Source of the DNA: Dankookia rubra
Lineage (GTDB): Bacteria; Pseudomonadota; Alphaproteobacteria; Acetobacterales; Acetobacteraceae
Reading direction: 5' to 3'
Length of the DNA: 64,000 nucleotides
NCBI RefSeq assembly: GCF_004355005.1
Contig: NZ_SMSJ01000018.1
Span: forward strand, 48,462-112,461
The notes beneath the pieces were generated by a model that was not told the DNA's origin, searched no databases, and worked only from the letters and a program-made list of their open reading frames with translations. The position numbers and the translations under genes were made by a program. Below are positions 16,538-26,020 of this stretch, in pieces. The stretch's first letter is position 1. Every line of letters starts with the position of its first letter.

Positions 16538-18853
16538 CTACCCGAACCGCCCGCTCTTCGGGAAGCCGTTCGGCGGCGCCTTGCCCGCCCCGGCACGGTT
16601 GCCGCGCCAGGTCGTCAGGTCGGTCTCCAGCCGCTGCCGGTCGCCCAGCATCCAGGTCAGCCCCTCCTTCCGGGTGAAGACCTTCACGTCGGCCAAGATC
16701 GTGTCCGCGTCCTTGTAGCTCTGCAGCTGCACGCCGCGGCCGCGCGCCATCTCCGGCACCTGGTCGAGCGGGAAGACCAGCAGCTTGCGGTTGGTGCCGA
16801 TGACCGCGACATGGTCGCCCTCGGCCTCGACGCAGACCGCGGCCTCCTTGCCCGGCTCGGTCACCAGCACCTGCTTGCCGGTGCGCTTCTCCGCCAGCAG
16901 GTCCTCGCCCTTCACCAGGAATCCGCGGCCATCGGTGGCGGCGACCAGGAAGCGGTGGCCCTCGGCATGCACGAACATGCGGATGATCGTGTCCTCGTTG
17001 GTCATGTCGACCATCAGCCGCACCGGCTGGCCGTCGCCGCGGCCGCGCGGGATCGTCTCGGCCTTCAACGTATAGGCACGGCCGTTGGTGGCGAACAGCA
17101 CGACGCGGTCGGTGCTCTGGGCATGTACCCAGGTGTGCAGCTGGTCGCCTTCCTTGAAGCGCAGCTCGGCCTCTGGCGCGACATGGCCCTTCTGCGCGCG
17201 GATCCAGCCCTTCTCCGAGAGGATGACGGTGATCGGCTCGCGCTCGACGAAGGCGGCCTCGTCGACCAGCACCGCCGGCAACAGCCGCCCCGTCTCGGTC
17301 CGGCGGGTGCCGAGCGGCCCATCGCCGAAGGCCTTCCGCGTCGTCTCGATCTCCGCCTCGATCGCTGCCCAGCGCTTGGGCTCGGAGCCCATCAGCGCCT
17401 GCAGGCCCTTCTGCTCCTTGCTGAGCTTGGTGTGCTCGCGGCGGATCTCCATCTCCTCGAGCTTGCGCAGCGCGCGCAGCCGCATGTCGAGGATGGCGTT
17501 GGCCTGCAGCTCGGTCAGCGAGAAGGTCGCCATCAGCGCCTCCTTCGGCTTGTCCTCCTCGCGGACGATGCGGATCACCTCGTCGAGATTGAGATAGACA
17601 ACGAGGTAGCCGTCGAGGATCTCGAGCCGCCGGGCGATCGCCGCCAGGCGATGTTCGGTCCGCCGCACCAGCACGACGTGCCGGTGCTCCAGCCAGGACC
17701 ACAGCACCTCGGGCAGGCCCATCACCCGCGGCGTGCGCTCGGCGTCCAGCGCGTTCATGTTGAGCGGCAGCCGCGTTTCCAGGTCCGTCGCGCGGAACAG
17801 CGTCTCCATCATGACCGCCGGGTCGACCGTGCGGCTCTTCGGCTCCAGCACCAGGCGGACGATGTCGGTGCTCTCGTCACGGATGTCGCCGAGCAGCGGG
17901 AGCTTCTTCTCCTCCAGCAGGGCGGCGATCTGCTCGATCAGCTTGGCCTTCTGCACCTGGTAGGGGATCTCGGAGACGATGACGTGCCAGGTGCCGTTCT
18001 TCGCGGCGACCTTCTCCCAGCGCGCGCGCAGCCGGAAGCCGCCGCGTCCCGTGCGGTAGGCTTCGCGGATCGCCTCGGGCGGTTCCACCAGAACGCCGCC
18101 GGTGGGGAAGTCGGGGCCGGGGATCGCCGCCAGCATCGGCGCGAGCGAGGCATCGAGGAATTCGGCCCGCGCCGTGCCGTCCGCATGCAGCGCCACCTGC
18201 TCGAGGCCCAGCTTCCGGTCGCGGAAGACCTGCAGCTGCGCCAGGGCGGCGGCGCAGAGCTCACCCGCATTGTGCGGCGGGATGGAGGTCGCCATGCCGA
18301 CCGCGATGCCGTTGGCGCCGTTGGCCAGCAGGTTCGGGAAGGCCGCCGGCAAGACCACCGGCTCCTGCTCCTCGCCATCGTAGGTGGCGCGGAAATCGAC
18401 GGTGTTCTCGTCAATCCCCTGGAGCATGGCCTGGGCGACCTCGGTCAGCCGCGCCTCGGTGTAGCGCATGGCCGCGGCGTTATCGCCGTCGATATTGCCG
18501 AAATTCCCCTGGCCCTCGACCAGCGGGTAGCGGGCGGCGAATTCCTGCGCCAGCCGCACCATGGCGTCATAGATCGCCGCGTCGCCATGCGGGTGGTACT
18601 TGCCCATCACGTCGCCGACGATGCGGGCGCATTTCTTGAAGCCCGCCGCCGGGTCCAGCTTGAGCTGGTGCATGGCCCACAACAGCCGGCGGTGGACCGG
18701 CTTCAGCCCGTCCCGCACATCCGGCAGGGAACGGGACATGATGGTGGACATGGCATAGGCCAGGTAGCGTTCCGACAGGGCGGTCGCCAGCGTCTGGTCC
18801 TTGATGGTGCCGCCGTCCGGCGACGCGGGCGGGGCCTTGGTCTGGTCGGGCAT
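16538..18853 (-). CDS. parC: DNA topoisomerase IV subunit A
   Basis: This 771-residue protein is the breakage-reunion subunit of topoisomerase IV, which unlinks daughter chromosomes. The N-terminal DNA-gate domain includes [32 protein letters not shown], the active-site Tyr in [10 protein letters not shown] (about residue 131), and [17 protein letters not shown]. The C-terminal part has beta-pinwheel-type repeats. Compared with GyrA it lacks a full GyrA-box, which favours ParC. The partner parE is not in the window. The gene ends cleanly in a [10 protein letters not shown] tail. Confidence 0.96.
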   Translation of the reverse strand: MPDQTKAPPASPDGGTIKDQTLATALSERYLAYAMSTIMSRSLPDVRDGLKPVHRRLLWAMHQLKLDPAAGFKKCARIVGDVMGKYHPHGDAAIYDAMVRLAQEFAARYPLVEGQGNFGNIDGDNAAAMRYTEARLTEVAQAMLQGIDENTVDFRATYDGEEQEPVVLPAAFPNLLANGANGIAVGMATSIPPHNAGELCAAALAQLQVFRDRKLGLEQVALHADGTARAEFLDASLAPMLAAIPGPDFPTGGVLVEPPEAIREAYRTGRGGFRLRARWEKVAAKNGTWHVIVSEIPYQVQKAKLIEQIAALLEEKKLPLLGDIRDESTDIVRLVLEPKSRTVDPAVMMETLFRATDLETRLPLNMNALDAERTPRVMGLPEVLWSWLEHRHVVLVRRTEHRLAAIARRLEILDGYLVVYLNLDEVIRIVREEDKPKEALMATFSLTELQANAILDMRLRALRKLEEMEIRREHTKLSKEQKGLQALMGSEPKRWAAIEAEIETTRKAFGDGPLGTRRTETGRLLPAVLVDEAAFVEREPITVILSEKGWIRAQKGHVAPEAELRFKEGDQLHTWVHAQSTDRVVLFATNGRAYTLKAETIPRGRGDGQPVRLMVDMTNEDTIIRMFVHAEGHRFLVAATDGRGFLVKGEDLLAEKRTGKQVLVTEPGKEAAVCVEAEGDHVAVIGTNRKLLVFPLDQVPEMARGRGVQLQSYKDADTILADVKVFTRKEGLTWMLGDRQRLETDLTTWRGNRAGAGKAPPNGFPKSGRFG

Positions 18854-18923
18854 GGGTCAGGGATTCGCGCTTCGTTCCCCTCCCTTCTAGCCGGTCGGGG
18901 CGCCCGGCGCCACCGCCATGGCG

Positions 18924-19415
18924 TCAGCGGGCCAGCGCCGCCATGACCTCCTCGACCGTCTCCCGCACCGCGACGTCCCGCGTATAGAGCAGCCCGACCA
19001 TGACCAGCGCGGTCCGCGCGCCCTCGGCATGCCGGGCCTCGGAGCCGCGGATCAGCACGATGCGCTCGGCCGCCAGCCAGGTGCGCTGGCCGCTCGGGTC
19101 GGTCAGCGGCACCAGCCGCAGCCCGGCGGCGGCGAGGCGCCGGACCAGGCTCTCCATTGGCTCGGTGGTGCGCTGCTGCACCCAGGCGGCGGTGTCGATC
19201 ACCGTCTCGCCCTGCAGCCGGCCGATGCGGACCACTTGCGCGACGGCCAGCCGGACCGGCCCCTGCCCGGCGGGCGGGGCGAGGTCGATGAAGGTGCCGG
19301 AGGGGGTGGGGAAAACCTGGTCCGGCGCGGCATCTGCCGGCATGGCAGCCAGGCCGAGGTCAGCCAGACCAATGGCAGCGAGGCAAAGCAAGGGTGTGAC
19401 GCGACTGGCCGGCAC
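18924..19415 (-). CDS. Secreted protein of unknown function, downstream of recO
   Basis: This 163-residue product begins at a GTG at 19415 preceded by GGGAGG at good spacing. A signal peptide is evident (VTPLLCLAAIGLADLGLAA then PADA-AP). The mature part (DQVFPTPSGTFIDLAP, then a central TAAWVQQRTTEPMESLVRRL region) has alternating beta-like segments and no recognised motif. A GTG at 19457, overlapping the recO stop, would give 177 residues. The gene is codirectional and 38 bp downstream of recO, so it is probably cotranscribed with it. Confidence 0.68.
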   Translation of the reverse strand: MPASRVTPLLCLAAIGLADLGLAAMPADAAPDQVFPTPSGTFIDLAPPAGQGPVRLAVAQVVRIGRLQGETVIDTAAWVQQRTTEPMESLVRRLAAAGLRLVPLTDPSGQRTWLAAERIVLIRGSEARHAEGARTALVMVGLLYTRDVAVRETVEEVMAALAR

Positions 19416-19453
19416 GCGCCGCCTCCCGCTGCGGGTGAACCTTTGAAAACTTA

Positions 19454-20191
19454 TCACAACCCGGCGCCCAGCGCGCCCACCCGATCGGCCAGCATCGCCC
19501 GCGCCTGGGGCAGCCCGCCCGGCCGGTCGCCGAAAACGTCGCGCGAGAGGAAATGCCCGGTCAGCCGCAGGCCGGCGAGCCATTCCGGCGGCCCCTCCCC
19601 GCCCCACTGCCCCAGCAGGTAGCGCGGCAGCGGCAGCAGCCGGTCCCGCCAGGGCTCACCCGCAACGGCCGAGACCGCCCGGCCGGTGCGGGGCGAGACC
19701 CAGGCCAGGTCCTCCGCCGTGCCGGTCGCGGCGCAGCGGGCGAGGTCGAGGCCATAGCCGAGCTCCGTCAGCAGCTCCGCCTCCCAACGCACATAGTCCG
19801 GCAGCAGCGGTCCGGCGCCGTTGCCGAGGCGGGCAACCAGCGAGACCAGCCCCTGGAAGCAGCGCGGATGCGGCTCCCGCTCCGGCAGGGCGGCCTCGGC
19901 CACGGCACAGGCGGCCGAGAGCAAGGCGAGGGCCAGCGGGTCCTCCATCGCCAGCGCCGCGGCGGGGTGCACCAGCTCCCCGGTCAGGGCGCCGAGCTGG
20001 TCGGGCAGCCGCGCCACCCAGCGCGCCTCCACCAGGTTGCCGCGCTGCCAGACGGGCGCCTGGGCGCGGGAGGCGCCACCCTTGGCGAGGCCGGCATGCC
20101 GCCCGTGTGCCTCGGTCAGCAGCGAGACCACCGCGCCGCTTTCGCCGAGCGGGCGGGCGTCCAGCACCACGGCGGGGGCCTGCCATTCCAT
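19454..20191 (-). CDS. recO: DNA repair protein RecO
   Basis: This 245-residue protein loads RecA at SSB-coated gaps together with RecR. The N-terminal OB-fold begins MEWQAPAVVLDARPLGESGAVVSLLTEAHG, matching the family start, and LAKGG follows. The middle helical domain contains PHPRCFQGLVSLVARL and YVRWEAELLTELGYGLDL, the latter a RecO hallmark. The zinc-binding cysteines of some RecO proteins are largely absent. The ATG at 20191 fits family length; the longer open frame upstream is antisense to the next gene. Confidence 0.92.
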   Translation of the reverse strand: MEWQAPAVVLDARPLGESGAVVSLLTEAHGRHAGLAKGGASRAQAPVWQRGNLVEARWVARLPDQLGALTGELVHPAAALAMEDPLALALLSAACAVAEAALPEREPHPRCFQGLVSLVARLGNGAGPLLPDYVRWEAELLTELGYGLDLARCAATGTAEDLAWVSPRTGRAVSAVAGEPWRDRLLPLPRYLLGQWGGEGPPEWLAGLRLTGHFLSRDVFGDRPGGLPQARAMLADRVGALGAGL

Positions 20192-20317
20192 CGCGGGATC
20201 ATATGGGAAGCCGTGCGCTTCAGGACACCGTGCGCGCTGCATTGCGGCAACGGTCGGGAGCAACCCGGGGCCGGTCCGCATTGTTCCATCATTCGGGAGA
20301 GCGGGGGACCGAGCACG

Positions 20318-21403
20318 ATGGCGGAGACCGAGGAGCTGGCCCGCCTGCGCCCCCTGCCGTTCCGCTTCGCCGGGCTGGCCGGCGGCTTCTGGTCCGGCCC
20401 GACCCGTTGGCAGGCGGTGGCGCTGACCGCCATCCTGTTCAGCCTGACCGCGGCGGAGATCGCCCTTTCGGTCCGGTTCAACACATGGCTGGGCGAGCTT
20501 TTCGACGTGCTGGACCGCCGCGCCGCGACGGAATTGCCGGCGCAATGCGCGGTGCTCGCCGCCCTCGTGCTCGGCTTCGGGCTGCAATCCGGGCTGCACC
20601 TGACCTGCCGGCGGGCGCTGCAGCTGCGCTGGCGGCGCTGGCTGACCGATCGCCTGGCCGGCGCCTGGCTGCACCGCGCCGCCCCGGCCGAGACCGACCC
20701 GGGCGCCGCCAACATCGACGGCCGCATCGCCGAGGACATCCGCATCGCCACCGAGGAGGCGGTCGAGCTCTGCGGCTCGCTCTGGCAGGCGACGCTGCTG
20801 CTGGTCGTCTTCGGCGGGCTGCTCTGGGAGCTGTCCGGCAGCCCGACCTTCCACCTGTTCGGCCGCGACGTGACCATCAGCGGCTACCTGGTCTGGCTGG
20901 CGCTGCTCTACGCCCTGGTCAGCGGCGTCGCCGCCTTCGCGCTGGGACGGCCGCTGGTGCCGGCGACGGACCGGCGGCAGGCCGCCGAGGCCGAGTTCCG
21001 CGTCGCCCTGGTGCATCTACGGGACAGCCCGTCGGCGGCGCGGCGCGGCGGCATGGACCGGCTGCGGCCGCTCTTCGCCATGGTCGGGCGGACCTGGGAC
21101 GGCCAGACCCGCAGCATGGCGCGGCTGGCCGGCTACAATGCCGGGCATGGTCGGGTGACGACGACCTTTCCCATCCTCGCCGGCCTGCCCGGCTATTTTC
21201 AGGGCGTGATGACCCTCGGCGGGCTGATGCAGGGCGCCCAGGCTTTCCAGCAGCTGGCCGCGGCGCTGACCTGGCCGGTGACCAGCATGGAGCGCATCGC
21301 CACCTGGGGTGCCTCGGCCGAGCGCGTGCTGGCGCTGGAGGCGGCGCTTGCCGAGCAGGAGGCACGGCTGCCGGCGGCCGCCCTGCCGGTGCCCGCGGAG
21401 TAG
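20318..21403 (+). CDS. SbmA/YddA-like transporter membrane domain, no ATPase domain
   Basis: This 361-residue protein matches the ABC_membrane_2 (SbmA/BacA/YddA) fold: helices near residues 33-52, 75-97, 147-167 and 188-207, and the family features RWRRWLTDRL, NIDGRIAEDIR and EFRVALVHLRD. In YddA-type proteins an ATP-binding domain follows the segment seen here at SAERVLALEAAL, but this frame stops 18 residues later. SbmA and BacA naturally lack that domain and act as proton-driven peptide importers, so this may be complete. It diverges from recO and converges with the broken kinase. Confidence 0.82.
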   Translation: MAETEELARLRPLPFRFAGLAGGFWSGPTRWQAVALTAILFSLTAAEIALSVRFNTWLGELFDVLDRRAATELPAQCAVLAALVLGFGLQSGLHLTCRRALQLRWRRWLTDRLAGAWLHRAAPAETDPGAANIDGRIAEDIRIATEEAVELCGSLWQATLLLVVFGGLLWELSGSPTFHLFGRDVTISGYLVWLALLYALVSGVAAFALGRPLVPATDRRQAAEAEFRVALVHLRDSPSAARRGGMDRLRPLFAMVGRTWDGQTRSMARLAGYNAGHGRVTTTFPILAGLPGYFQGVMTLGGLMQGAQAFQQLAAALTWPVTSMERIATWGASAERVLALEAALAEQEARLPAAALPVPAE

Positions 21404-21549
21404 GAGGGCTCGGCGGAAAAACCTATCCCCCCCTAGTTTCTCCTCCTTCAGGCGCCTCGGACATCGGCCGTGCCGCGGGTGCCGAATAACGATGTCGAGG
21501 TTCGGCCCGGAGCGGATGGTGCCCCTCCCCCCCCCGCTCTGGCGCCCCC

Positions 21550-24142
21550 TCACGGGTCTGCAAGCGCCGCCTGCACCTTGCGCGCCAGCGTGTCGAGGTC
21601 GAAGGGTTTGTCGGTCGCGGCGCTGCCCGGCAGCAATTCCGTGCCGGCATAGCCGGTGATGAAGAGCAGCGGCAGGCCCGGCAGCCGCGCCCGCACCGCC
21701 TCAGCGACCTGACCGCCGTTCATGCCGTTCGGCAGGCCGACATCGGTCACCAGCATGTCCACCTGCGCGCCGCCCTCCAGCAGGTCCAGCCCCGCTGGCC
21801 CGTCTGCCACCTCGAGCACCCGGTACCCGAGCTCGCGCAGCCGCTCGGCGGCCAGCTCGCGGGCGATCCGCTCGTCGTCCACCAGCAGCACGGAGCGATG
21901 CGCGCCGGCCCGGGCCGGGGCCGGGGCATCGATCGGCTGTTCCCTGACGCCAAAGGGCAGCGTCTGCGGCAGGCAGAGCCGCGCGGTGGTGCACCGGCCC
22001 GGCACGCTCTCGATCCGCACCAGCCCGCCGGATTGCCGGACGAAGCCGTAGACCTGGCTCAGCCCGAGACCGGTCCCCTGGCCCTGCGGCTTGGTGTTGA
22101 AGAAGGGCTCGAAGACGCGATCCACCAATTCGGGAGGCATCCCCTTGCCGGTATCGACGACCGGGATCGCCACGTATTCGTCGGGTGCCGCGGCCTCCCG
22201 CCCGGATTCCTGCCCAATCCGGATTCCTGCCCAAGGAGATCGGCGGCGGAGAGCACGATGTCCTCTGTGCCGATCGTCAGCCGGCCACCCTCCGGCATGG
22301 CGTCCCGGGCATTGATGCAGAGATTGAGCAGGGCGCTTTCCAGCTCGCTGGGGTCGCAGACCACCCGGGCCTTGCCGTCGCGCAGATGCAGCTCCGGCCG
22401 GATCGCCGGGCCGACGGTGCGGCGGACCAGGTCGGCCGTCCCCGCCACCAGTGAATCCGGATCCACCGCCTTGGGCTCCAGCCGCTGCCGCCTGGCAAAG
22501 GCCAGCAGCCGCCGGGTCAGGCCGGCCGCCCGGTCCACCGCCTGCCGTGCCGGCTCGAGGTGGCGCTCGACCTACGCCAGGCGGCCCTCCCCGGCCCGCC
22601 GCCGAGCCATCAAGGCTGCCGGCGATACCCTGCAGCATGTTGTTGAAGTCGTGCGCGATGCCGCCGGTGAGCTGGCCGACCGCCTCCATCTTCTGCGCCT
22701 GGCGCAGCGCCGCCTTTGCCCGCTCGCGCTGCGCCATCTCCGCCCGCAGGCCGTCGAGCGCCCGGCGCAGCTCGGCGGTACGCCCGACGACCCGCGCCTC
22801 AAGCTCCTCGCGGCTGCGCGCCAGCCATTCGCGGGCGCGCACCTGGTCGTCGATGTCGGTCGAGGTGCCGAACCACTCGACGACATCACCGGCGGCGTCG
22901 CGCACCGGGGTGGCGCGGGTCTGGAACCAGCGCCAGCTCCGGTCGGCGGCATGGAAGGTCCGGTGCTCGACGGCGTAGAGCCCGCGCGCCTCCGCTTCGG
23001 CCCAGGCGGCCACGGTCGCGGCGCGGTCGTCGGGGTGGATGGCGTCGAGCCAGCCGCGGCCGACGCTCTCGGCCTCGGTCTGCCCGGTATAGCTCAGCCA
23101 TTGCGAGCTGCCCCAGATCCGCTCGCCCGAGCTGCGCGAGCGGAAGACGAGCTGCGGGATGCCCTCGACCAACGAGCGCAGCCGCGCCTCGCTGTCGCGC
23201 AGCGCTGCCTCGGCCCACTTCCGGTCGGTGATGTCGAGCACCAGCTCGACCGCGGTGCCGTCGTCCAGCATGCGGCCGGCAAAAGATCCCCACCAGCGCG
23301 ACCCGTCGGGGCGCAAGTCTTCCTTTTCGAAGGGTGCACCATGGCCCTCCGTCTTCAGCGCTTCCATGGCGCGCAGGGTCTTCGGCATCCACTCCGGCGG
23401 CGTCAGCTCGTCCCAGCGCAGCCGGCCCGCCTCCAGCGCCTCCCGCCCCTGTTTGCTCATGCGCAGGAAGGCATCGTTGGCATCGGTGATACGGCCGTCG
23501 AAGGTGAAGAAGACCACGCCGACCGTCGCGACCTCGGCGATGCGGCGGAACCGCTTCCCGCTGCGGCGCAGCCGCGTCTCCCGGTTGCGCAGGTCACGAT
23601 TGGCGTGCAGCCGGTTGACCGCCGCGGCGATCAGGTTGGCGTAGGTGGTGAAGAAGGCGGTGTCGCTGTCGTTGAACTGCCGCGGCACGCGGCTGTCGAT
23701 CTGCAGCACCCCATAAGGGCCGGTCGCCCTTCGCCACGCCGATGACGACATTGGCCACCGCCTTGACCCCGGCCTTGACCAGGAATTCCGGGTAGCTGAA
23801 GCGCGTCTCGGTGGCGCTGTCGGGGGAGATCATCGGTCGCTTGGTCTTCAGCGCATGGCCCTCCGAGTTCCGCTCGGACGCCTTGGTGCTCGCCTGCCCG
23901 ACCACGCCGGGCGGCCAGCCGACGCCGGCGCGTACCAGCAGGGTCTCGCCGTCCGGCTGGATCTCCATCACCTTGGCAAGCCCGGTGCCGAGCGCCTCGC
24001 CGACCAGGCGGCAGGCCTCGGTCAGGATCTCGTCGAGGCCCTCGGATCCGAGGGCCTGCTGGCCGAAGCGCGCCAGGGCGGACTGTTGTGCGGAATGATG
24101 TCGAAGCTGGTCGGGGTTCCAGCCATGGTCTGCGCTGGTCAA
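21550..24142 (-). pseudogene. Hybrid sensor histidine kinase (GAF-PAS-PAS-HisKA-HATPase-REC), inactivated
   Basis: The parts in order are a GAF domain (ALGTGLAKVMEIQPDG and AGVGWPPGVVG, frame of 24142), two PAS domains, the phosphoacceptor His in GGIAHDFNNMLQG, an ATPase domain with LLNLCINARDAM, DTGKGMPPE and GTGLGLSQVYG, and a receiver with the phosphorylatable Asp in LVTDVGLP and the Lys in TDKPFD. They lie in different frames. There is a frameshift near 23713-23719, another near 22608-22614, a TAG at 22572-22574, and a third shift caused by a 17-bp tandem duplication at 22202-22234. Removing one duplicate copy rejoins the ATPase domain. Four lesions make a functional full-length product very unlikely. 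Confidence 0.9.
22202..22234. repeat. 17-bp tandem duplication inside the broken kinase
   Basis: The unit CCGGATTCCTGCCCAAT (22202-22218) is repeated directly at 22219-22234, with 16 of 17 bases identical and the match ending at the last base. Because 17 is not a multiple of three, it shifts the kinase frame between LSAADLLGQESG and REAAAPDEYVAI. Deleting one copy rejoins these two segments in frame. Confidence 0.93.
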
Positions 24143-24312
24143 GCCGTGTTCTCATGCGCTGCAAGCCGGCACCTTGCGGTGACGCCGACCCGTCTGGCAG
24201 GGAAGGCTATCCCGGAGCCGGTTTGCAGCCGGGGACCGGAGCGCCTCGGTCGGCCATGCAACCAACCCGATGCGGACTGCCGCCATGAGCGGTTCGACGC
24301 TACACCCCCGGC

Positions 24313-24846
24313 ATGGCCATGCACGACGACGACGACGACGATGAGGGCCCGCCCGGCCTGCCCGCCGGCACCCCCTTCTACATGACCCCCGCCGGCCAGG
24401 CCGCGCTGGCCGAGGAACTGCGCCGCCTCTGGTACGACGAGCGGCCGAAGGTGGTGGAGGTGGTCTCCTGGGCGGCCGGGCTCGGCGACCGCTCGGAGAA
24501 TGCCGACTACCAGTACGGCAAGCGGCGGCTGCGCGAGATCGACCGCCGCGTCCGCTTCATCCGCAAGCGCCTCGAGCGGGTGCAGGTGGTCGACCCGGCG
24601 GCGCAGACCAAACGCGGCACGGTGTTCTTCGGTGCGACGGTGACCTATGCGCGGGAGGACGACCGTGAGGTGACGGTCACCATCGTCGGCGTGGACGAGG
24701 CCGACAGCGCGGCCGGGCGGATCTCATGGGTCTCGCCGATCGCCCGCGCGCTGTTGGGCCGGCAGGTCGGCGACGAGGCGAAGCTGCGCACGCCACAGGG
24801 CACGGAGAGCATCGAGGTGGTGGCGATCCGCTATCCCGATCCCTGA
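24313..24846 (+). CDS. greB: Transcription elongation factor GreB
   Basis: This 177-residue protein stimulates transcript cleavage by backtracked RNA polymerase. The N-terminal coiled coil carries the conserved DRSENADYQYGKRRLREIDRR segment with acidic tip residues, and the C-terminal FKBP-like domain has TVFFGATVTYA and the SWVSPIARALLGRQVGDEA pattern. RLWYDERPKVV and YQYGKRRL favour GreB over GreA. A run of six aspartates near the start is encoded by GAC repeats and precedes the conserved TPFYMTPAG. The second ATG (24319) is an equally possible start. Confidence 0.93.
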   Translation: MAMHDDDDDDEGPPGLPAGTPFYMTPAGQAALAEELRRLWYDERPKVVEVVSWAAGLGDRSENADYQYGKRRLREIDRRVRFIRKRLERVQVVDPAAQTKRGTVFFGATVTYAREDDREVTVTIVGVDEADSAAGRISWVSPIARALLGRQVGDEAKLRTPQGTESIEVVAIRYPDP

Positions 24847-24887
24847 CCGGGCGTGAACGACCGGCCCGAGCTTGCGTTTGCCGTATC

Positions 24888-25955
24888 ATGAGCGAACCGT
24901 CCGGCCACCCCGCCCCGCCCCGTTTCCAGGACCACGGGGCGGCGACGCTGCCGGCGGTGATCCTGGACGGCTACAACGCCGAGCTGCGCACGCCGGAGGG
25001 CTTCCTCGGCGACCGCGCCAGCAGCCGTGCCTTCAAGGCGCTGCTGGACCATTGGCGCAAGCGCATCCGCGACAGCGCCGAGGATGACCCCCTGGGCGAC
25101 GCGCCCACGAAGGACATCCCTCGCAGGAAGCTCGATGAACTGCTCGCCAATGGCGACACCGAGGCCGCCGGGCTGGTGCACGGCGTGGTCGAGGAGTTCG
25201 CCCAGTCCCTGGCGACCGTGGTCCGCGCCCTGCTGAAGGAAAAGCACTGGCGCAAGGTCGAGCGCATCGTGGTCGGCGGCGGCATGCGCAGCAGCCGGGT
25301 CGGCGAACTGGCAATCGGCCGCACCGCGATGATCCTGAAGGGCGAGGAGATCGACGTCGACCTGCAGCCGATCCGGCACGATCCGGACGAAGCCGGGATG
25401 ATCGGGGTCGTCCAGCTCGCGCCGCCCTGGATCTTCAAGGGGCATGACGCGCTGCTGGCAGTCGACATCGGCGGGTCCAACATCCGTGCCGGGCTGGTGC
25501 GGCCGCACTTGAAGAAGGCTTCCGACCTTTCGGCCGCCTGCATCTGGGAATGCGAGATCTGGCAGCACCGCGCCGACCGGCCGGCGCGGGAGGCGGCGAT
25601 CGACCGGCTCTGCGACATGCTCGGCGACCTGCTGCGCAAGGCGGAGAAGCGCGGGCTGCACCTTGCGCCCTTCATCGGTGTCGGCTGTCCCGGGCATATC
25701 GAGGCCGACGGCAGCATCGCAAAGGGCGCCCAGAACCTGCCCGGGAACTGGGAGAGCAGTCGTTTCAACTTACCGGAGCGGCTGCGCAGCACTCTGCCGG
25801 AGATCGACGGCCAGGAGACGGTGGTGGTCATGCACAACGACGCCGTTGTGCAGGGGCTGAGCCAGGTGCCCTGGATGGGCGACGTGAAGCACTGGGGCGT
25901 GCTGACCATCGGCACCGGCCTCGGCAATGCCTGCTTCACCAACCGGGAGCGGTAG
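24888..25955 (+). CDS. ROK-family protein with swapped halves (apparent circular permutation)
   Basis: This 355-residue protein carries ROK sugar-kinase/repressor motifs in a non-canonical order. Residues 84-180 look like the usual C-terminal half: LLANGDTEAAGLVHGVVEEF, then VERIVVGGGM (GGG at 130-132) and DPDEAGMIG (165-173). Only then come the usual N-terminal features: the phosphate-1 motif AVDIGGSNIRAG (191-202), GVGCPG (264-269), NLPGNW, the candidate catalytic Asp in HND (316-318), and the phosphate-2 motif GTGLGNA (342-348), seven residues before the end. The zinc motif (HxGCxxGxxGC) that follows phosphate-2 in many ROK proteins is missing. The substrate is unknown. It starts 41 bp after greB. 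Confidence 0.85.
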   Translation: MSEPSGHPAPPRFQDHGAATLPAVILDGYNAELRTPEGFLGDRASSRAFKALLDHWRKRIRDSAEDDPLGDAPTKDIPRRKLDELLANGDTEAAGLVHGVVEEFAQSLATVVRALLKEKHWRKVERIVVGGGMRSSRVGELAIGRTAMILKGEEIDVDLQPIRHDPDEAGMIGVVQLAPPWIFKGHDALLAVDIGGSNIRAGLVRPHLKKASDLSAACIWECEIWQHRADRPAREAAIDRLCDMLGDLLRKAEKRGLHLAPFIGVGCPGHIEADGSIAKGAQNLPGNWESSRFNLPERLRSTLPEIDGQETVVVMHNDAVVQGLSQVPWMGDVKHWGVLTIGTGLGNACFTNRER

Positions 25956-26020
25956 CTGGACAGCCTGCCCCGCCGGGCCGACAAATCGGCCGAGGCACGG
26001 GACAGCGGGACCAGGACGCG

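Noticed and set aside
16292-18946. Very long plus-strand open frame opposite parC
   Set aside because: Its product is His/Gln/Arg/Gly-rich shadow sequence with no motif, while the minus strand encodes an unmistakable ParC. Long antisense frames are expected at this G+C content.
24319-24345. GAC trinucleotide run at the start of greB as a contingency repeat
   Set aside because: It is short and in frame. A change of unit number would only alter the number of aspartates in a disordered start.
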